From positions 1 to 64,000 of the forward strand of contig DERN01000001.1 of NCBI GenBank assembly GCA_002360925.1: a stretch of DNA of 64,000 nucleotides, written 5' to 3'. Source of the stretch: Flavobacteriaceae bacterium UBA3339. GTDB taxonomy: Bacteria; Bacteroidota; Bacteroidia; Flavobacteriales; Flavobacteriaceae. Positions within the stretch are counted from its first letter, which is position 1. Each line of letters opens with the position of its first letter. A program made the translations under genes and the position numbers. The notes below the pieces were generated by a model that saw only the letters and a list, made by a program, of their open reading frames with translations, was not told the origin of the DNA and made no database searches. Shown here one piece after another: positions 1 to 7,358 of the stretch.

Positions 1-185
1 ATAATTAATTCGCCAATTACGACCGCGTAAGCAATCGCAGTTGCAAAGGCGCTTAATAAAGGAGATTGTGCTACTTGTACTTTAAAATTTTCGAAGTCAA
101 TGAGTTTGCTAACTGCCGCATATACAAACAGTATAATAAACAGGTATATACAAATGGTTTGGGTTATATGAAAAACTTTACGCAT
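1..185 (-). CDS. MauE/DoxX-like membrane protein, 3' part outside window
   Basis: This is the first ~61 codons of a minus-strand gene that runs off the left edge, starting at the ATG complementary to 183-185. The peptide begins MRKVFHITQTICIYLF and has a first membrane helix at about residues 8-27, followed by YAAVSKLIDFENF and AQSPLLSAFA. That pattern is typical of the MauE/DoxX group of redox-associated four-helix membrane proteins in Bacteroidota. Members of this group are thought to support thiol or quinone redox work at the inner membrane; the specific partner is unknown here. The rest of the gene is not visible, so intactness cannot be judged. Confidence 0.6.
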   Translation of the reverse strand, partial: MRKVFHITQTICIYLFIILFVYAAVSKLIDFENFKVQVAQSPLLSAFATAIAYAVVIGELI

Positions 186-346
186 GGCATTATAATTTAG
201 GGTGTTATAAAGCTCATGTTGAAAAAGTGAAAATAAAATAGATAAAAAGTTAATTACATAACAGAAAAGTAATTTTTTTAAAGCAAGTAAAATATATTAA
301 AGAATAGATTTAAAGTAACGCCTATTTTGTATTGAATTTTAAATGG

Positions 347-1276
347 TTATAAATTTTTAGATTCTAAAGCTAAGCGAGATCTTGTTGTGCGTAAATCTTT
401 AGGAGTGATATGGTATTGTTTTTTAAAAGCCCGATGAAAACTAGGATAACAGTTAAAACCACAAATGTGAGCGATCTTTTTTAGCGGTAGTTTTGTGGTC
501 ATGACCAAGAGTTTGCTATTAGATATACGGATACGCAGATGAAAGTTGTAAAAACTATCGTGGTATATTTCTTTAAACTTTGTTTTTAGTGTGTATGCGT
601 TTAATCCGAATTCTTTACAAAGGTATTCCTGATTTACTTTTTTATAATTTTTAGGGTTGCATAAAAAAGAATGAACCTTTTGAATTTGGCCTTCTATATA
701 AGCTTTCTGTTTCATCTGGCTTTTATTCAAAGTATTGAAATTTGGCTTGAATTCGGCATGGCGCAGCGCCATTAATTGCAAGCTGTATGTTAATGAAAGC
801 GAATTGTGCTGAACTTGCGCCTGATAGACCATAGAAAGGGGGTGATGTGTAAATTTTAAGAGGGTGGTTTGTTCGTACGAAGACCTGTTTTTAACTAGCA
901 GTGTGGTTTGTATAAGCCTTTTGTTAGATTGTGGGCAGATTATAGAAGAAATAGGTTTATTTAGAATTTTAGAACTTGGTATGTTAAGAAGAGATAGGCT
1001 TAGATCGCTTAAATCGATGATTTTTAAATCGTAATCGAGTTGAAGATGGAATAACTGGAAATATTGTTCATGTAAAACAGATGTTCCCATAGCGGCATGC
1101 TTTACTCTTTGTGCCCAATTTTCGGTAACCATATTTAAAAGCATTGCTATACCTTCTAATTCATCCTCATTTGCACCTATGTTTAGGTAGGTATTTAGAT
1201 TCCCTTGCGCCATTTCGATTAATTTTTGCTTCATGGCGGCTATTCGAAGACCGTATTGCATATTATCGTGATTCAT
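347..1276 (-). CDS. AraC family transcriptional regulator
   Basis: This 309-residue protein ends in an AraC/XylS DNA-binding domain (about residues 205-300). The second helix-turn-helix is clear: KKIAHICGFNCYPSFHRAFK followed by a PKDLR segment. The N-terminal two thirds are not a cupin; they look PAS-like, with a short amphipathic segment (residues 15-55) resembling a HAMP or dimerisation helix. The start codon overlaps the stop of the upstream DUF7793-like gene (ATGA at 1273-1276), so the two are translationally coupled and probably work together. The target genes are unknown. The AraC assignment is firm; the nature of the sensor half is inference. Confidence 0.85.
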   Translation of the reverse strand: MNHDNMQYGLRIAAMKQKLIEMAQGNLNTYLNIGANEDELEGIAMLLNMVTENWAQRVKHAAMGTSVLHEQYFQLFHLQLDYDLKIIDLSDLSLSLLNIPSSKILNKPISSIICPQSNKRLIQTTLLVKNRSSYEQTTLLKFTHHPLSMVYQAQVQHNSLSLTYSLQLMALRHAEFKPNFNTLNKSQMKQKAYIEGQIQKVHSFLCNPKNYKKVNQEYLCKEFGLNAYTLKTKFKEIYHDSFYNFHLRIRISNSKLLVMTTKLPLKKIAHICGFNCYPSFHRAFKKQYHITPKDLRTTRSRLALESKNL

Positions 1277-1659
1277 AAGGCGTTCTTTTTAAAATGCTCT
1301 AAAAAATCGAGTGCTAATGATTCGTTACTAAATAAACGCGTTTCAATAACGGGGTTTTCTACCCTTATAAAATATTCTGCCATGTATTGTTTTGCTGTTG
1401 TTTTGCAAACAATGGCAATAGCTTGTGCCAGTAAAGACCCCTGTAAGGCAAAGTAGGTACGTGCCCCTTGCGTTATGTAATATACATCGGTGATATCGCA
1501 TAATACCGGATATGATGTATCGTTCTGAAAAAGAAGTCTGTCGTATACGATTACACGGGCGGCTTCGCGTGTAATTGTAAGCTTGCTTTTATAATAAACA
1601 TATACAATGTCTAAAAATAGAGAATAAGTTGCAAAATCATTTTCGTAGTAGGTTTTCAT
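1273..1659 (-). CDS. DUF7793/STAS-like small protein
   Basis: This 128-residue soluble protein has the pattern of a family common in Flavobacteriia, placed from memory with DUF7793 and the STAS/SpoIIAA-like fold. It shows an early ITREAARVIVYDRL helix, then YPVLCDITDV, a TYFALQGSLL helix and the C-terminal NPVIETRLFSNESLALDFL segment. Such proteins usually sit beside regulators and are suspected partner or switch proteins, without enzymatic motifs. Here the gene is the first of a two-gene unit and overlaps the downstream AraC regulator by 4 bp. The start MKTYYENDF is the only sensible one. Function is not established; family placement is moderately sure. Confidence 0.65.
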   Translation of the reverse strand: MKTYYENDFATYSLFLDIVYVYYKSKLTITREAARVIVYDRLLFQNDTSYPVLCDITDVYYITQGARTYFALQGSLLAQAIAIVCKTTAKQYMAEYFIRVENPVIETRLFSNESLALDFLEHFKKNAL

Positions 1660-2014
1660 TTTCTATTAATTTATGATATATGTTTATAAAATTATGATAA
1701 AAAATAACATTTGTTTTGTATATAAACTTTTTACTTGTTTTATATTAACAATTGTATAACTTTTAAGTAAAAATAGATGTATAAAAGGTAGGATTTTAGG
1801 CACATTTTTTTTTATTAAGTACTTATTACTCAATTTTAATATGCAAATAATTGAAAAACAGCAGACTAAAAGAATATTGATATAGCGTAAAAAGGTTTTA
1901 TGCACGTTAGGCTACACAAAAAAGCCTTATAATCAAGTAAAATTGTTTTGCTTATTAATTAATGCTGTATTTACGAGCGTATTGAATTATTATTTTACCC
2001 ATACCTGCCAGAAC
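1660..2014. other. AT-rich intergenic region between divergent genes
   Basis: The gap separates the minus-strand DUF7793-like gene from the plus-strand rteC-like gene and must carry both promoters. It is very AT-rich with long T runs. I found no exact TAnnTTTG element, strong hairpin or RNA gene. An open frame on the minus strand at 1684-1905 is probably chance. Confidence 0.5.
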
Positions 2015-2851
2015 ATGATACAGAAACTATACGAACTTGTACAAAAACAGATTACAGAAAAGTCTTTAACCGACTATTTTGCCCCTGGTAACCTAAACCG
2101 TATAGCCGATACGCTTTGCGGTATAGAACGCGTAATTGATCAGATGCATGATGCAATACGCGAATATACTTTTAAATCGGTTGCAGAAGAGATCTTCTTT
2201 TTTAAAACCGTTAAACCCCTTATTGTAAAACAACATATTATTGCAAGCTGGTTTAAAGATATTCATGAACGGCATACAGCCTATGCTTTCGAAGATAAAA
2301 CCTTTATAAAAAAACGCATTGCAAAAATAGAACGCTTCTTGCGTGAGGAAAGTTTTTTTTACGCCTATATACAGCGCTTAGACGAACATTTAGATGAACG
2401 ATATTTTACGCGTTTGAAACAGAAACCCTACCTGCGAAATTGCTATTTGTTTAATTATGACCGTAAAATCACATGTTCACATGGGTTGCTGCTGGCTAAA
2501 ATACGAGCTTACGAAAAAATACGCGGCTATTGCATGGCTTTTATGATTAAGAAAAAAGGGTACTCTGAGCTAACGACAGAGTTTGTACCAAAGGGAATGC
2601 TGAAATGGACGGGAACCAAAACCGAAGCAGCCGAATTGGTGTACGCATTGTATTTTAGCGGTTCGATTGATTATGGCAATGCCACGGTGCAAAAATTGGT
2701 AACGGTGTTTGATGCTGTCTTTCAAACCCGGTTAGAAACTTCGATATACCGTGATTTCATCGATATTAAAAACCGAAAGAAAGAATCTTCCAAATTCCTT
2801 AACAAATTGATAAGTCGTTTTAACGAGCAATTAAACGAACGTTTTATTTAA
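2015..2851 (+). CDS. RteC domain regulator
   Basis: This 278-residue protein matches the RteC family (the tetracycline-responsive regulator of excision in Bacteroides CTnDOT-type elements). The best marker is the C-terminal MLKWTGTKTEAAELVYAL block near residue 195, followed by ALYFSGSIDYGNATVQKL and a basic C-terminus with DIKNRKK. RteC is a winged-helix-like DNA-binding activator of excision genes; in Flavobacteriia many orphan copies exist. No integrase, excisionase or mobilisation gene is visible here, so this copy may be a relic or may control the neighbouring cassette. I chose the ATG at 2015 over an upstream in-frame TTG at 1943, because the extra residues are not family-like. The downstream small gene is convergent. 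Confidence 0.8.
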   Translation: MIQKLYELVQKQITEKSLTDYFAPGNLNRIADTLCGIERVIDQMHDAIREYTFKSVAEEIFFFKTVKPLIVKQHIIASWFKDIHERHTAYAFEDKTFIKKRIAKIERFLREESFFYAYIQRLDEHLDERYFTRLKQKPYLRNCYLFNYDRKITCSHGLLLAKIRAYEKIRGYCMAFMIKKKGYSELTTEFVPKGMLKWTGTKTEAAELVYALYFSGSIDYGNATVQKLVTVFDAVFQTRLETSIYRDFIDIKNRKKESSKFLNKLISRFNEQLNERFI

Positions 2852-2854
2852 AAA

Positions 2855-3052
2855 TCAATCTAAAAATCGTTCTATATCTTTTTCTGATATTCCCGTATAA
2901 ATGCTGAATTCCGAAACCGTTACATAACTGCCTTCTGCTTTTAGAAAACACTTACGTAAATTTTGAAGAATCCGAAGACTTTGACGGTAACTTTTACCGG
3001 TTATAGCTTGTACGTCTTTTGGATAGATGCATATTCTTTTTACTTTTTTCAT
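2855..3052 (-). CDS. small HTH-like hypothetical protein
   Basis: This 65-residue basic protein opens with MKKVKRICIYPKDVQAITGK, continues with SYRQSLRILQNLRK, and ends with EFSIYTGISEKDIERFLD. The two helix pairs resemble a small MerR/excisionase-type or helix-turn-helix module. Similar short proteins are frequent beside RteC genes in Flavobacteriaceae, by my recollection. It lies only 3 bp from the end of the convergent rteC-like gene. A DNA-binding role is inferred from composition and predicted helices only; no named family is claimed. Confidence 0.5.
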   Translation of the reverse strand: MKKVKRICIYPKDVQAITGKSYRQSLRILQNLRKCFLKAEGSYVTVSEFSIYTGISEKDIERFLD

Positions 3053-3097
3053 AATGTTAGGTGTTAAATTAATTTATAGGATATAAATAACTATTAA

Positions 3098-3369
3098 ACG
3101 AAAACACAAATTACAAAACACAATTCTTAAAATAAGATCCTTCGACAAGCTCAGGATGACAAAGCGATAATGAACTATTAAACAAAACAAAGCGCTTTAG
3201 TTTAAAAACGTAATACGATTCAAAACCTAGATCAAAAGCCCGTTTCAAGCAAAAGCCGTCAAAAAATCAAAACGTAGAACCGTTAAGAAAATTCGACGCG
3301 AAGCATTCCGAAATTTTAGGTTCAAGAGCTTGATTTTAGACTTTTGGTTGGGGCTAAAAAGGACTTTTG
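3098..3369. repeat. dispersed long repeat, copy A
   Basis: About 272 bp running from ACGAAAACACAAATTACAAA to GGCTAAAAAGGACTTTTG. It is nearly identical to 3454-3726, with scattered single-base differences and one 1-bp indel. It contains the short motif TCCTTCGACAAGCTCAGGAT, whose ends ATCCT/AGGAT are inverted. No open reading frame is shared between copies. Confidence 0.85.
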
Positions 3370-3394
3370 CTTCTTTTCGTTATAAAAGAAAGTA

Positions 3395-3460
3395 AATCAA
3401 TAAGTTACAACCTATATGCGATACTGCAACAAGTGCAGTATGACAAGCAGGAAACGAAAA
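3395..3460. repeat. secondary repeat, copy 1 (TGCAGTATGACAAGCAGG unit)
   Basis: The segment from AATCAATAAGTTACAACC through GTGCAGTATGACAAGCAGGA recurs almost unchanged at 3779-3844, downstream of repeat copy B. Its last part recurs at 7048-7075. Each unit contains a short inverted repeat, ATACTGCA/TGCAGTAT, so it could form a hairpin in RNA. Confidence 0.75.
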
Positions 3461-3726
3461 CACAAATCACAAAACACAATTCTTAAAATAAGATCCTTCG
3501 ACAAGCTCAGGATGACAAAGCGATAATGAACTATTAAACGAAAATAAAGTGCTTTAGTTTAAAAACGTAATACGATTCAAAACCTAGATCAAAAGCCCGT
3601 TTCAAACAAAAGCCGTCAAAAAATCAAAACGCAGAACCGTTAAGAAAATTCGACGCGAAGCATTCCGAAATTTTAGGTTCAAGAGCCTGATTTTAGACTT
3701 TTGGTTGGGGCTAAAAAGGACTTTTG
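3454..3726. repeat. dispersed long repeat, copy B
   Basis: This is the second ~273-bp copy, in the same orientation as copy A and offset from it by about 356 bp. It also carries the TCCTTCGACAAGCTCAGGAT motif. Differences include TTAGTTT context substitutions and CCTGATT in place of CTTGATT near the right end. After CTTTTG the two copies diverge (TAACTTTTTGTCC here, CTTCTTTTCGTT in A). Confidence 0.85.
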
Positions 3727-3778
3727 TAACTTTTTGTCCCTAAAAAGTTAGAAGAAATATAATAAACAAAATAAAGGA

Positions 3779-3844
3779 AATCAATAAGTTACAACCTATA
3801 TGCGATACTGCAACAAATGCAGTATGACAAGCAGGAAACGAAAA
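3779..3844. repeat. secondary repeat, copy 2
   Basis: This repeats the 3395-3460 unit with one difference (AAATGCAG for AAGTGCAG). Together with copy B it makes the block 3454-3844 a tandem duplicate of 3098-3460. The duplication ends just before the ATPase gene. Confidence 0.75.
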
Positions 3845-3921
3845 TAAAGCACCATGATCAAAAACGTAATACGATCCAACACGTATAACGAAAGCCCATT
3901 TCGATTATATAGCATTAAAAT

Positions 3922-4491
3922 TTATTTAATTTTCAGTACATTAAAAACATCCTCTACACGCAGATCATAACGTTTGTTTAAAGCATTTAAACTTAAACTA
4001 CTTGTGGCATGTACCCAAATGACTTTCTGTTGGCATAGTAATAAAACCTCGTGAAATAATTCTTTAGACGATCCGTTTCTGTACGTTATTTTTTCATTTC
4101 CCAAATCATCTAGGCAGTAACCGACATTTTGATTTGATTGTACAATTAAATCAAGACTAAGCTTAGGATTTAAAACCAGCTCTTTACACGATCTCAAATG
4201 GTATCTCTTTTTTTTGGTAACAAAAAAGCGCATTAGATGTAGCAGAGCTGTTTTACCCGACTGTTTACCGCCTATTAATAAAATTCCTTTAACTGGATCC
4301 ATTCCTACAGAAGCAATAGCCTCTTTATTACCGGTACTATAAATAAAAAGCAGGTAAAGCAATTGCCTGTTATGAGAGGGCAGTGAAAAATGCCTGCCGT
4401 AAATGTATCTTCCTTTTTTCTGCATAGAAATTAACCATTGTTCTAACTGTGTAGCCCTTTTTCTTTGTTTAAAAATAAAGTTCGTATTCAT
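3922..4491 (-). CDS. DnaC/IstB-like P-loop ATPase
   Basis: This 189-residue protein has a Walker A motif GGKQSGKT (residues 74-81) and a Walker B of the DnaC/IstB kind, YCLDDLGNE (about 124-132). Near the C-terminus is a sensor-like HATSSLSLNALNKRYDLRV stretch, the usual place for the TTN...RYG..R pattern of helicase-loader ATPases. I start at ATG 4491 (MNTNFIFKQRKR); the frame stays open to 4695 but that extension is Cys-rich and unlike the family. It is divergent from the four-gene cassette at 4743-6345. DnaC-like proteins load helicases or assist transposases and phage replication; here the substrate is unknown. Confidence 0.65.
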   Translation of the reverse strand: MNTNFIFKQRKRATQLEQWLISMQKKGRYIYGRHFSLPSHNRQLLYLLFIYSTGNKEAIASVGMDPVKGILLIGGKQSGKTALLHLMRFFVTKKKRYHLRSCKELVLNPKLSLDLIVQSNQNVGYCLDDLGNEKITYRNGSSKELFHEVLLLCQQKVIWVHATSSLSLNALNKRYDLRVEDVFNVLKIK

Positions 4492-4742
4492 GATAACTGA
4501 TTTAAAATTCAAAACAAAGGAACACAGACACGACATGCCTGTTTTACAACCTGTGAAGGAGTTGGGATGTTTTTTATGATTTGTACGTGACGTAAAACGC
4601 CTGTTTGAGTCGTTTGCTGCCATTTGGCCAAGAGGACAATTTTGACAGTATATTCTTTTCTCATTTTTGCTATACAGTTTCAAAAAAGGTTGCAACGATT
4701 TGAAAGTGATTAAGATGTTTAATTAATAAAAAAGTAAAGATC

Positions 4743-5498
4743 ATGGCAGAACAAGATGGAATTTTTAAAATAAAAGGTACGCTGGGCGGAGTAACCTTTT
4801 ATAAAACAAGAGATGGATATCTGGCTCGAGAGAAAGGAGGAGTCAGCAAGAAACGAATTGCATCGGATCCGGCATTTAAACGTACCAGAGAAAACGGCCA
4901 GGAGTTTGGAACGGCTGCACGATATGGCAAGCATCTGCGAAATGCTATTAGGTACCTGCTACAGCATTCGGCAGATAATAGGGTAGTGAGCCGTTTACAC
5001 AAAGAGCTAATGCATATTTTAAAAACCGATGAAGTGAACAGCAGGGGATTGCGTACGCCTTTAAACGGGGAACTGAGGTTGTTAAACGGATTTGAATTTA
5101 ACAGTCGAGGGTTGCTAACCACCACGCTATTTGCACCTTTTGAAAGTGTTTTGGATAGAACTTCAGGTACACTAAGCGTAACATTACCTGATATAATTCC
5201 TTCGCAAATGATAAAAGCACCGGAAGGCACCACTCATTTTAAAATTGTGAGCGCGGCAGCTGAATTGGATTTTATAGAAGGAGCGTCGGTTTTAACAACA
5301 GACAGCACATCGGAAATAGCATATGATGAAAACCTGTTGCCTGGAGTTACCTTGAATACAGATGTAACGGCTGCGAGTACTTTACCCTTGATGCAAGTGT
5401 TGGGAGTTGAATTCTATCAACAAATTAACGGTTCGTTTTATATGCTGAACAACGGAGCCTTCAATGCGCTTGCCATTATTAACATAGAAAAGCCATAG
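4743..5498 (+). CDS. conserved Bacteroidota protein, DUF6266-like layout
   Basis: This 251-residue protein opens with MAEQDGIFKIKGTLGGVTFY, then YLAREKGGVSKKRI and KRTRENGQEFGTAARYGK. Residues 1-100 are basic and helical; the remainder is beta-rich and ends in LAIINIEKP. No signal peptide or catalytic motif is visible. I recall close relatives across Flavobacterium and Chryseobacterium, usually just upstream of a DUF5675 gene. The layout recalls DUF6266 proteins, but I do not claim homology. It could be a structural or tail-tube-like component. It is the first gene of a compact cassette, 3 bp before the next gene, and has slightly higher G+C than the metabolic genes to the right. Confidence 0.7.
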   Translation: MAEQDGIFKIKGTLGGVTFYKTRDGYLAREKGGVSKKRIASDPAFKRTRENGQEFGTAARYGKHLRNAIRYLLQHSADNRVVSRLHKELMHILKTDEVNSRGLRTPLNGELRLLNGFEFNSRGLLTTTLFAPFESVLDRTSGTLSVTLPDIIPSQMIKAPEGTTHFKIVSAAAELDFIEGASVLTTDSTSEIAYDENLLPGVTLNTDVTAASTLPLMQVLGVEFYQQINGSFYMLNNGAFNALAIINIEKP

Positions 5499-5501
5499 CT
5501 T

Positions 5502-5918
5502 ATGTTTAGCTTAAAACGCACCTATTTGGAAAAAGCAACACATGGTGAATTGTTTTATAAAGGACAGAAGATATCGGAGACGATTGAACTGTCTTGGAAT
5601 CACAATAAAAAACGTATTTCCTGTATACCGGAAGGTACCTATAAATTACGAAAAAGGTATTCGGAGAAGTTTAAATGGCATTATGTATTGCTTCATGTGC
5701 CCGATAGATCGTATATCTTGATTCATCCTGCTAATAATGCGTTAAAAGAATTGCAGGGATGTATTGCGCCCGTAATCAAAATTACCGGAATGGGCGTAGG
5801 GATAGAATCAAGAAAAGCTTTAGGGCTCTTTACTGAATATTATGATAAGGCTAAAAAAAGCGGACCGGTATATCTTGTTATAACAAACAAACGGAATGAA
5901 GTAGAAGTTACACTTTAA
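5502..5918 (+). CDS. DUF5675 family protein
   Basis: This 138-residue protein carries the hallmarks of DUF5675: the LKRTYLEKATHGELF opening, the RISCIPEGTYKLRKRYSEKF core, the HVPDRSYILIHPANNALKEL block with conserved His-Pro-Ala-Asn, and GCIAPV with a conserved cysteine. The His/Cys arrangement resembles an L,D-transpeptidase-like or phage-endolysin-like active site, and the family is often encoded near phage or contractile-particle genes. A role in cell-wall cleavage or remodelling is inferred, not shown. It sits between the 251-aa protein and two small membrane proteins, an arrangement like a phage lysis module. Confidence 0.8.
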   Translation: MFSLKRTYLEKATHGELFYKGQKISETIELSWNHNKKRISCIPEGTYKLRKRYSEKFKWHYVLLHVPDRSYILIHPANNALKELQGCIAPVIKITGMGVGIESRKALGLFTEYYDKAKKSGPVYLVITNKRNEVEVTL

Positions 5919-5930
5919 AAAAGAAAAATT

Positions 5931-6170
5931 ATGGAACATATTTTAAAAAGGGCAGCGGCACCAACGCCGAAGTTTTTTAAAACCTTGCGTACTATAGGAT
6001 TGGTTTTGGCAGCCGTAAGCGGTGCGGTTTTGACCGCTCCCGTAACATTACCTGCGGGAGTGGTAAGTCTGGCAGGATATCTGGCTGTAGCGGGAGGCGT
6101 TCTTTCGGCGGTTTCGCAAGTAACGGTTGATGATAAGAAGTTAAACAATAAAACGAAAGCAGATGAATGA
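5931..6170 (+). CDS. short membrane protein, holin-like
   Basis: This 79-residue protein has a basic N-terminus, two hydrophobic stretches (residues 20-43 and 44-63, rich in Ala, Val and Gly) and a charged hydrophilic tail (DDKKLNNKTKADE). Size, two-helix topology and position after DUF5675 are holin-like, but no holin family was recognised. It overlaps the following gene by 8 bp, so both are probably translated together. Function is inference. Confidence 0.6.
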   Translation: MEHILKRAAAPTPKFFKTLRTIGLVLAAVSGAVLTAPVTLPAGVVSLAGYLAVAGGVLSAVSQVTVDDKKLNNKTKADE

Positions 6171-6345
6171 GGAAAGAACACATTTTATAGGAGGTACCCT
6201 TTTATCGTTTATGTACAGTTTGCTACAACCCGAATTGATAAAAACCATAGTGCTAGCTATAGCAGGTACGCTTACAAGCTATGCTTGTTCGAGGTTGCTG
6301 ACAGCAATTAAAAGAATGTTTAATTCGAAAAAAGAAAAAAAGTAG
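6163..6345 (+). CDS. very short membrane protein, second holin-like gene
   Basis: This 60-residue protein has one or two hydrophobic helices (about residues 10-20 and 25-43) and a strongly basic end (RMFNSKKEKK). It overlaps the preceding small membrane gene by 8 bp and is followed by a clean terminator, so it closes the cassette. A pair of overlapping small membrane genes recalls holin/antiholin pairs. No family was recognised. Confidence 0.55.
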   Translation: MNEERTHFIGGTLLSFMYSLLQPELIKTIVLAIAGTLTSYACSRLLTAIKRMFNSKKEKK

Positions 6346-6346
6346 T

Positions 6347-6372
6347 AAAAGCCGGCTTATGCCGGTTTTTTA
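6347..6372 (+). terminator. rho-independent terminator of the DUF5675 cassette
   Basis: The stem AAGCCGGC-TTAT-GCCGG is followed directly by a T tract (TTTTTTACC). It lies 2 bp after the stop of the last cassette gene and marks the 3' end of the transcription unit. Confidence 0.8.
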
Positions 6373-6468
6373 CCTTTTTAAGGATTTGCTTTGTGCAAAG
6401 GCATATTTACAGTTTAAAGTTTTGCGGCTAAAAGAAAAAGGATTATTTTTAGTAAAACTCTTCTTTAC

Positions 6469-6750
6469 ATGAAAGAATTTAAATTTATAGGGATGGAAGA
6501 ATATGCCTGTTTTACTTGCGACCATGTGATAAACAAGGAGAGAGCCATTTTATTTGTATCTCACGATGATGACGGCTATTGGCAGTTTCTATGCGGAAGT
6601 AGTGATCATTCTGAAGAAAACGCAAGAATTATTTCGTTGAAAGAAGTAACCGAATTGGATTCTTCTGTTAATGATTTATATGAACTTAAAATGAATTATG
6701 GGGCTAGAAGAGCTACAAAAGAGCACAAATGGGATATTTTTAATTTTTAA
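6469..6750 (+). CDS. conserved hypothetical protein, CFTCDHV family
   Basis: This 93-residue soluble protein has the pattern of a widespread unnamed family. It contains the motif ACFTCDHVINKERAILFVSH, then DDDGYWQFLCGSSDH, a SLKEVTELDSSVNDLYEL helix, and an end rich in charged residues. The two cysteines of CFTC plus FLCG could bind a metal, but this is not established. Relatives occur scattered in proteobacteria and Bacteroidota, often in accessory regions, which fits its place between the cassette terminator and the right-hand repeat. It is followed by a small lipoprotein gene 12 bp downstream. Confidence 0.6.
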   Translation: MKEFKFIGMEEYACFTCDHVINKERAILFVSHDDDGYWQFLCGSSDHSEENARIISLKEVTELDSSVNDLYELKMNYGARRATKEHKWDIFNF

Positions 6751-6762
6751 CTGAATTAACAT

Positions 6763-7023
6763 ATGAAAAAACTAATACTTTTTGGGATGGTTTTGGTGTT
6801 ATGGTGTTCGTGTAAACCTAAAGCGGTATATGATGAAGCTGCTTACGAAGCTATTATGAACAAATCGATTAAGCTGCATGCATATCAGCAAAAAGGACGA
6901 AATCCGTATGTTAAAGCGAATGGTTTTTCGGACACTTTATATGCAAACGACAAACTTCCTAAAGAAATGGTTGATTCTATTAACACAGCCCGAAAGCTAG
7001 AATATAGAAAAGCGGGATTTTAA
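6763..7023 (+). CDS. small lipoprotein
   Basis: This 86-residue protein has a lipoprotein signal sequence (MKKLILFGMVLVLWCSCKPK) with a cysteine at residue 17. The mature part is short, hydrophilic and contains KGRNPYVKANGFSDTLYAND. It would be anchored in the inner or outer membrane. The gene is 12 bp behind the CFTCDHV gene and probably co-transcribed with it. No family was recognised. Confidence 0.6.
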   Translation: MKKLILFGMVLVLWCSCKPKAVYDEAAYEAIMNKSIKLHAYQQKGRNPYVKANGFSDTLYANDKLPKEMVDSINTARKLEYRKAGF

Positions 7024-7047
7024 GCTTCTTTAGCTTAAGATACACGG

Positions 7048-7325
7048 TGCAGTATGACAAGCAGGAAACGAAAATAAAGCGCCATTCTCAAAATAAGATC
7101 CTTCGACAAGCTCAGGATGACAAAGAGATAATACTATTAAACGAAAATAAAGCGCCATTATCAATAAAACGAGTGTCGATGAATTGGCAAATGCGTTAAG
7201 TAGAATCGGGAAGTGAAACGCCGTTTCGATTCTATAGCATTCAAAATTCAATTGATCGTTTTAATGATACGGCAAGATTAGAAAGAAAAGATTTGCTTCT
7301 TTTAGTCATAAAAGAAGAGAATTTA
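7048..7325. repeat. third, decayed copy of the dispersed repeat
   Basis: The unit TGCAGTATGACAAGCAGG (7048 on), then GATCCTTCGACAAGCTCAGG (7098 on), recurs from the 3098-3844 region. CGTTTCGATTCTATAGCATT near 7221 matches CATTTCGATTATATAGCATT near 3897. The end GCTTCTTTTAGTCATAAAAG matches GCTTCTTTTCGTTATAAAAG at 3369-3388. It is in the same orientation as the other copies, so the ATPase cassette and cargo genes lie between direct repeats. The 7024-7358 gap holds nothing else apart from a -7-like element. Confidence 0.7.
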
Positions 7326-7331
7326 AAGCTT

Positions 7332-7339
7332 TATATTTG
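7332..7339 (+). promoter_or_regulatory. TATATTTG -7-like element
   Basis: This matches the Bacteroidota -7 consensus TAnnTTTG, 19 bp before the ATG of the AraC gene at 7359. No TTG element is found at the expected upstream spacing, so the call is tentative. Confidence 0.3.
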
Positions 7340-7358
7340 AGATAATTAAAACATCAAT

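Noticed and set aside
1684..1905. Minus-strand open frame of 73 residues
   Set aside because: It is biased to Ile, Leu, Lys and Phe as expected from AT-rich spacer, has no family-like pattern and spans the promoter region.
1943..2014. TTG-started extension of the RteC-like protein
   Set aside because: The 24 extra residues do not look like RteC and the ATG at 2015 gives a natural start.
4492..4695. Upstream extension of the ATPase gene
   Set aside because: The extension is Cys-rich and unlike DnaC/IstB relatives; the ATG at 4491 gives a normal start.
7030..7251. Minus-strand frame with a CHPELVEGS peptide
   Set aside because: This peptide is the translation of the dispersed TCCTTCGACAAGCTCAGGAT repeat, a well-known false protein.
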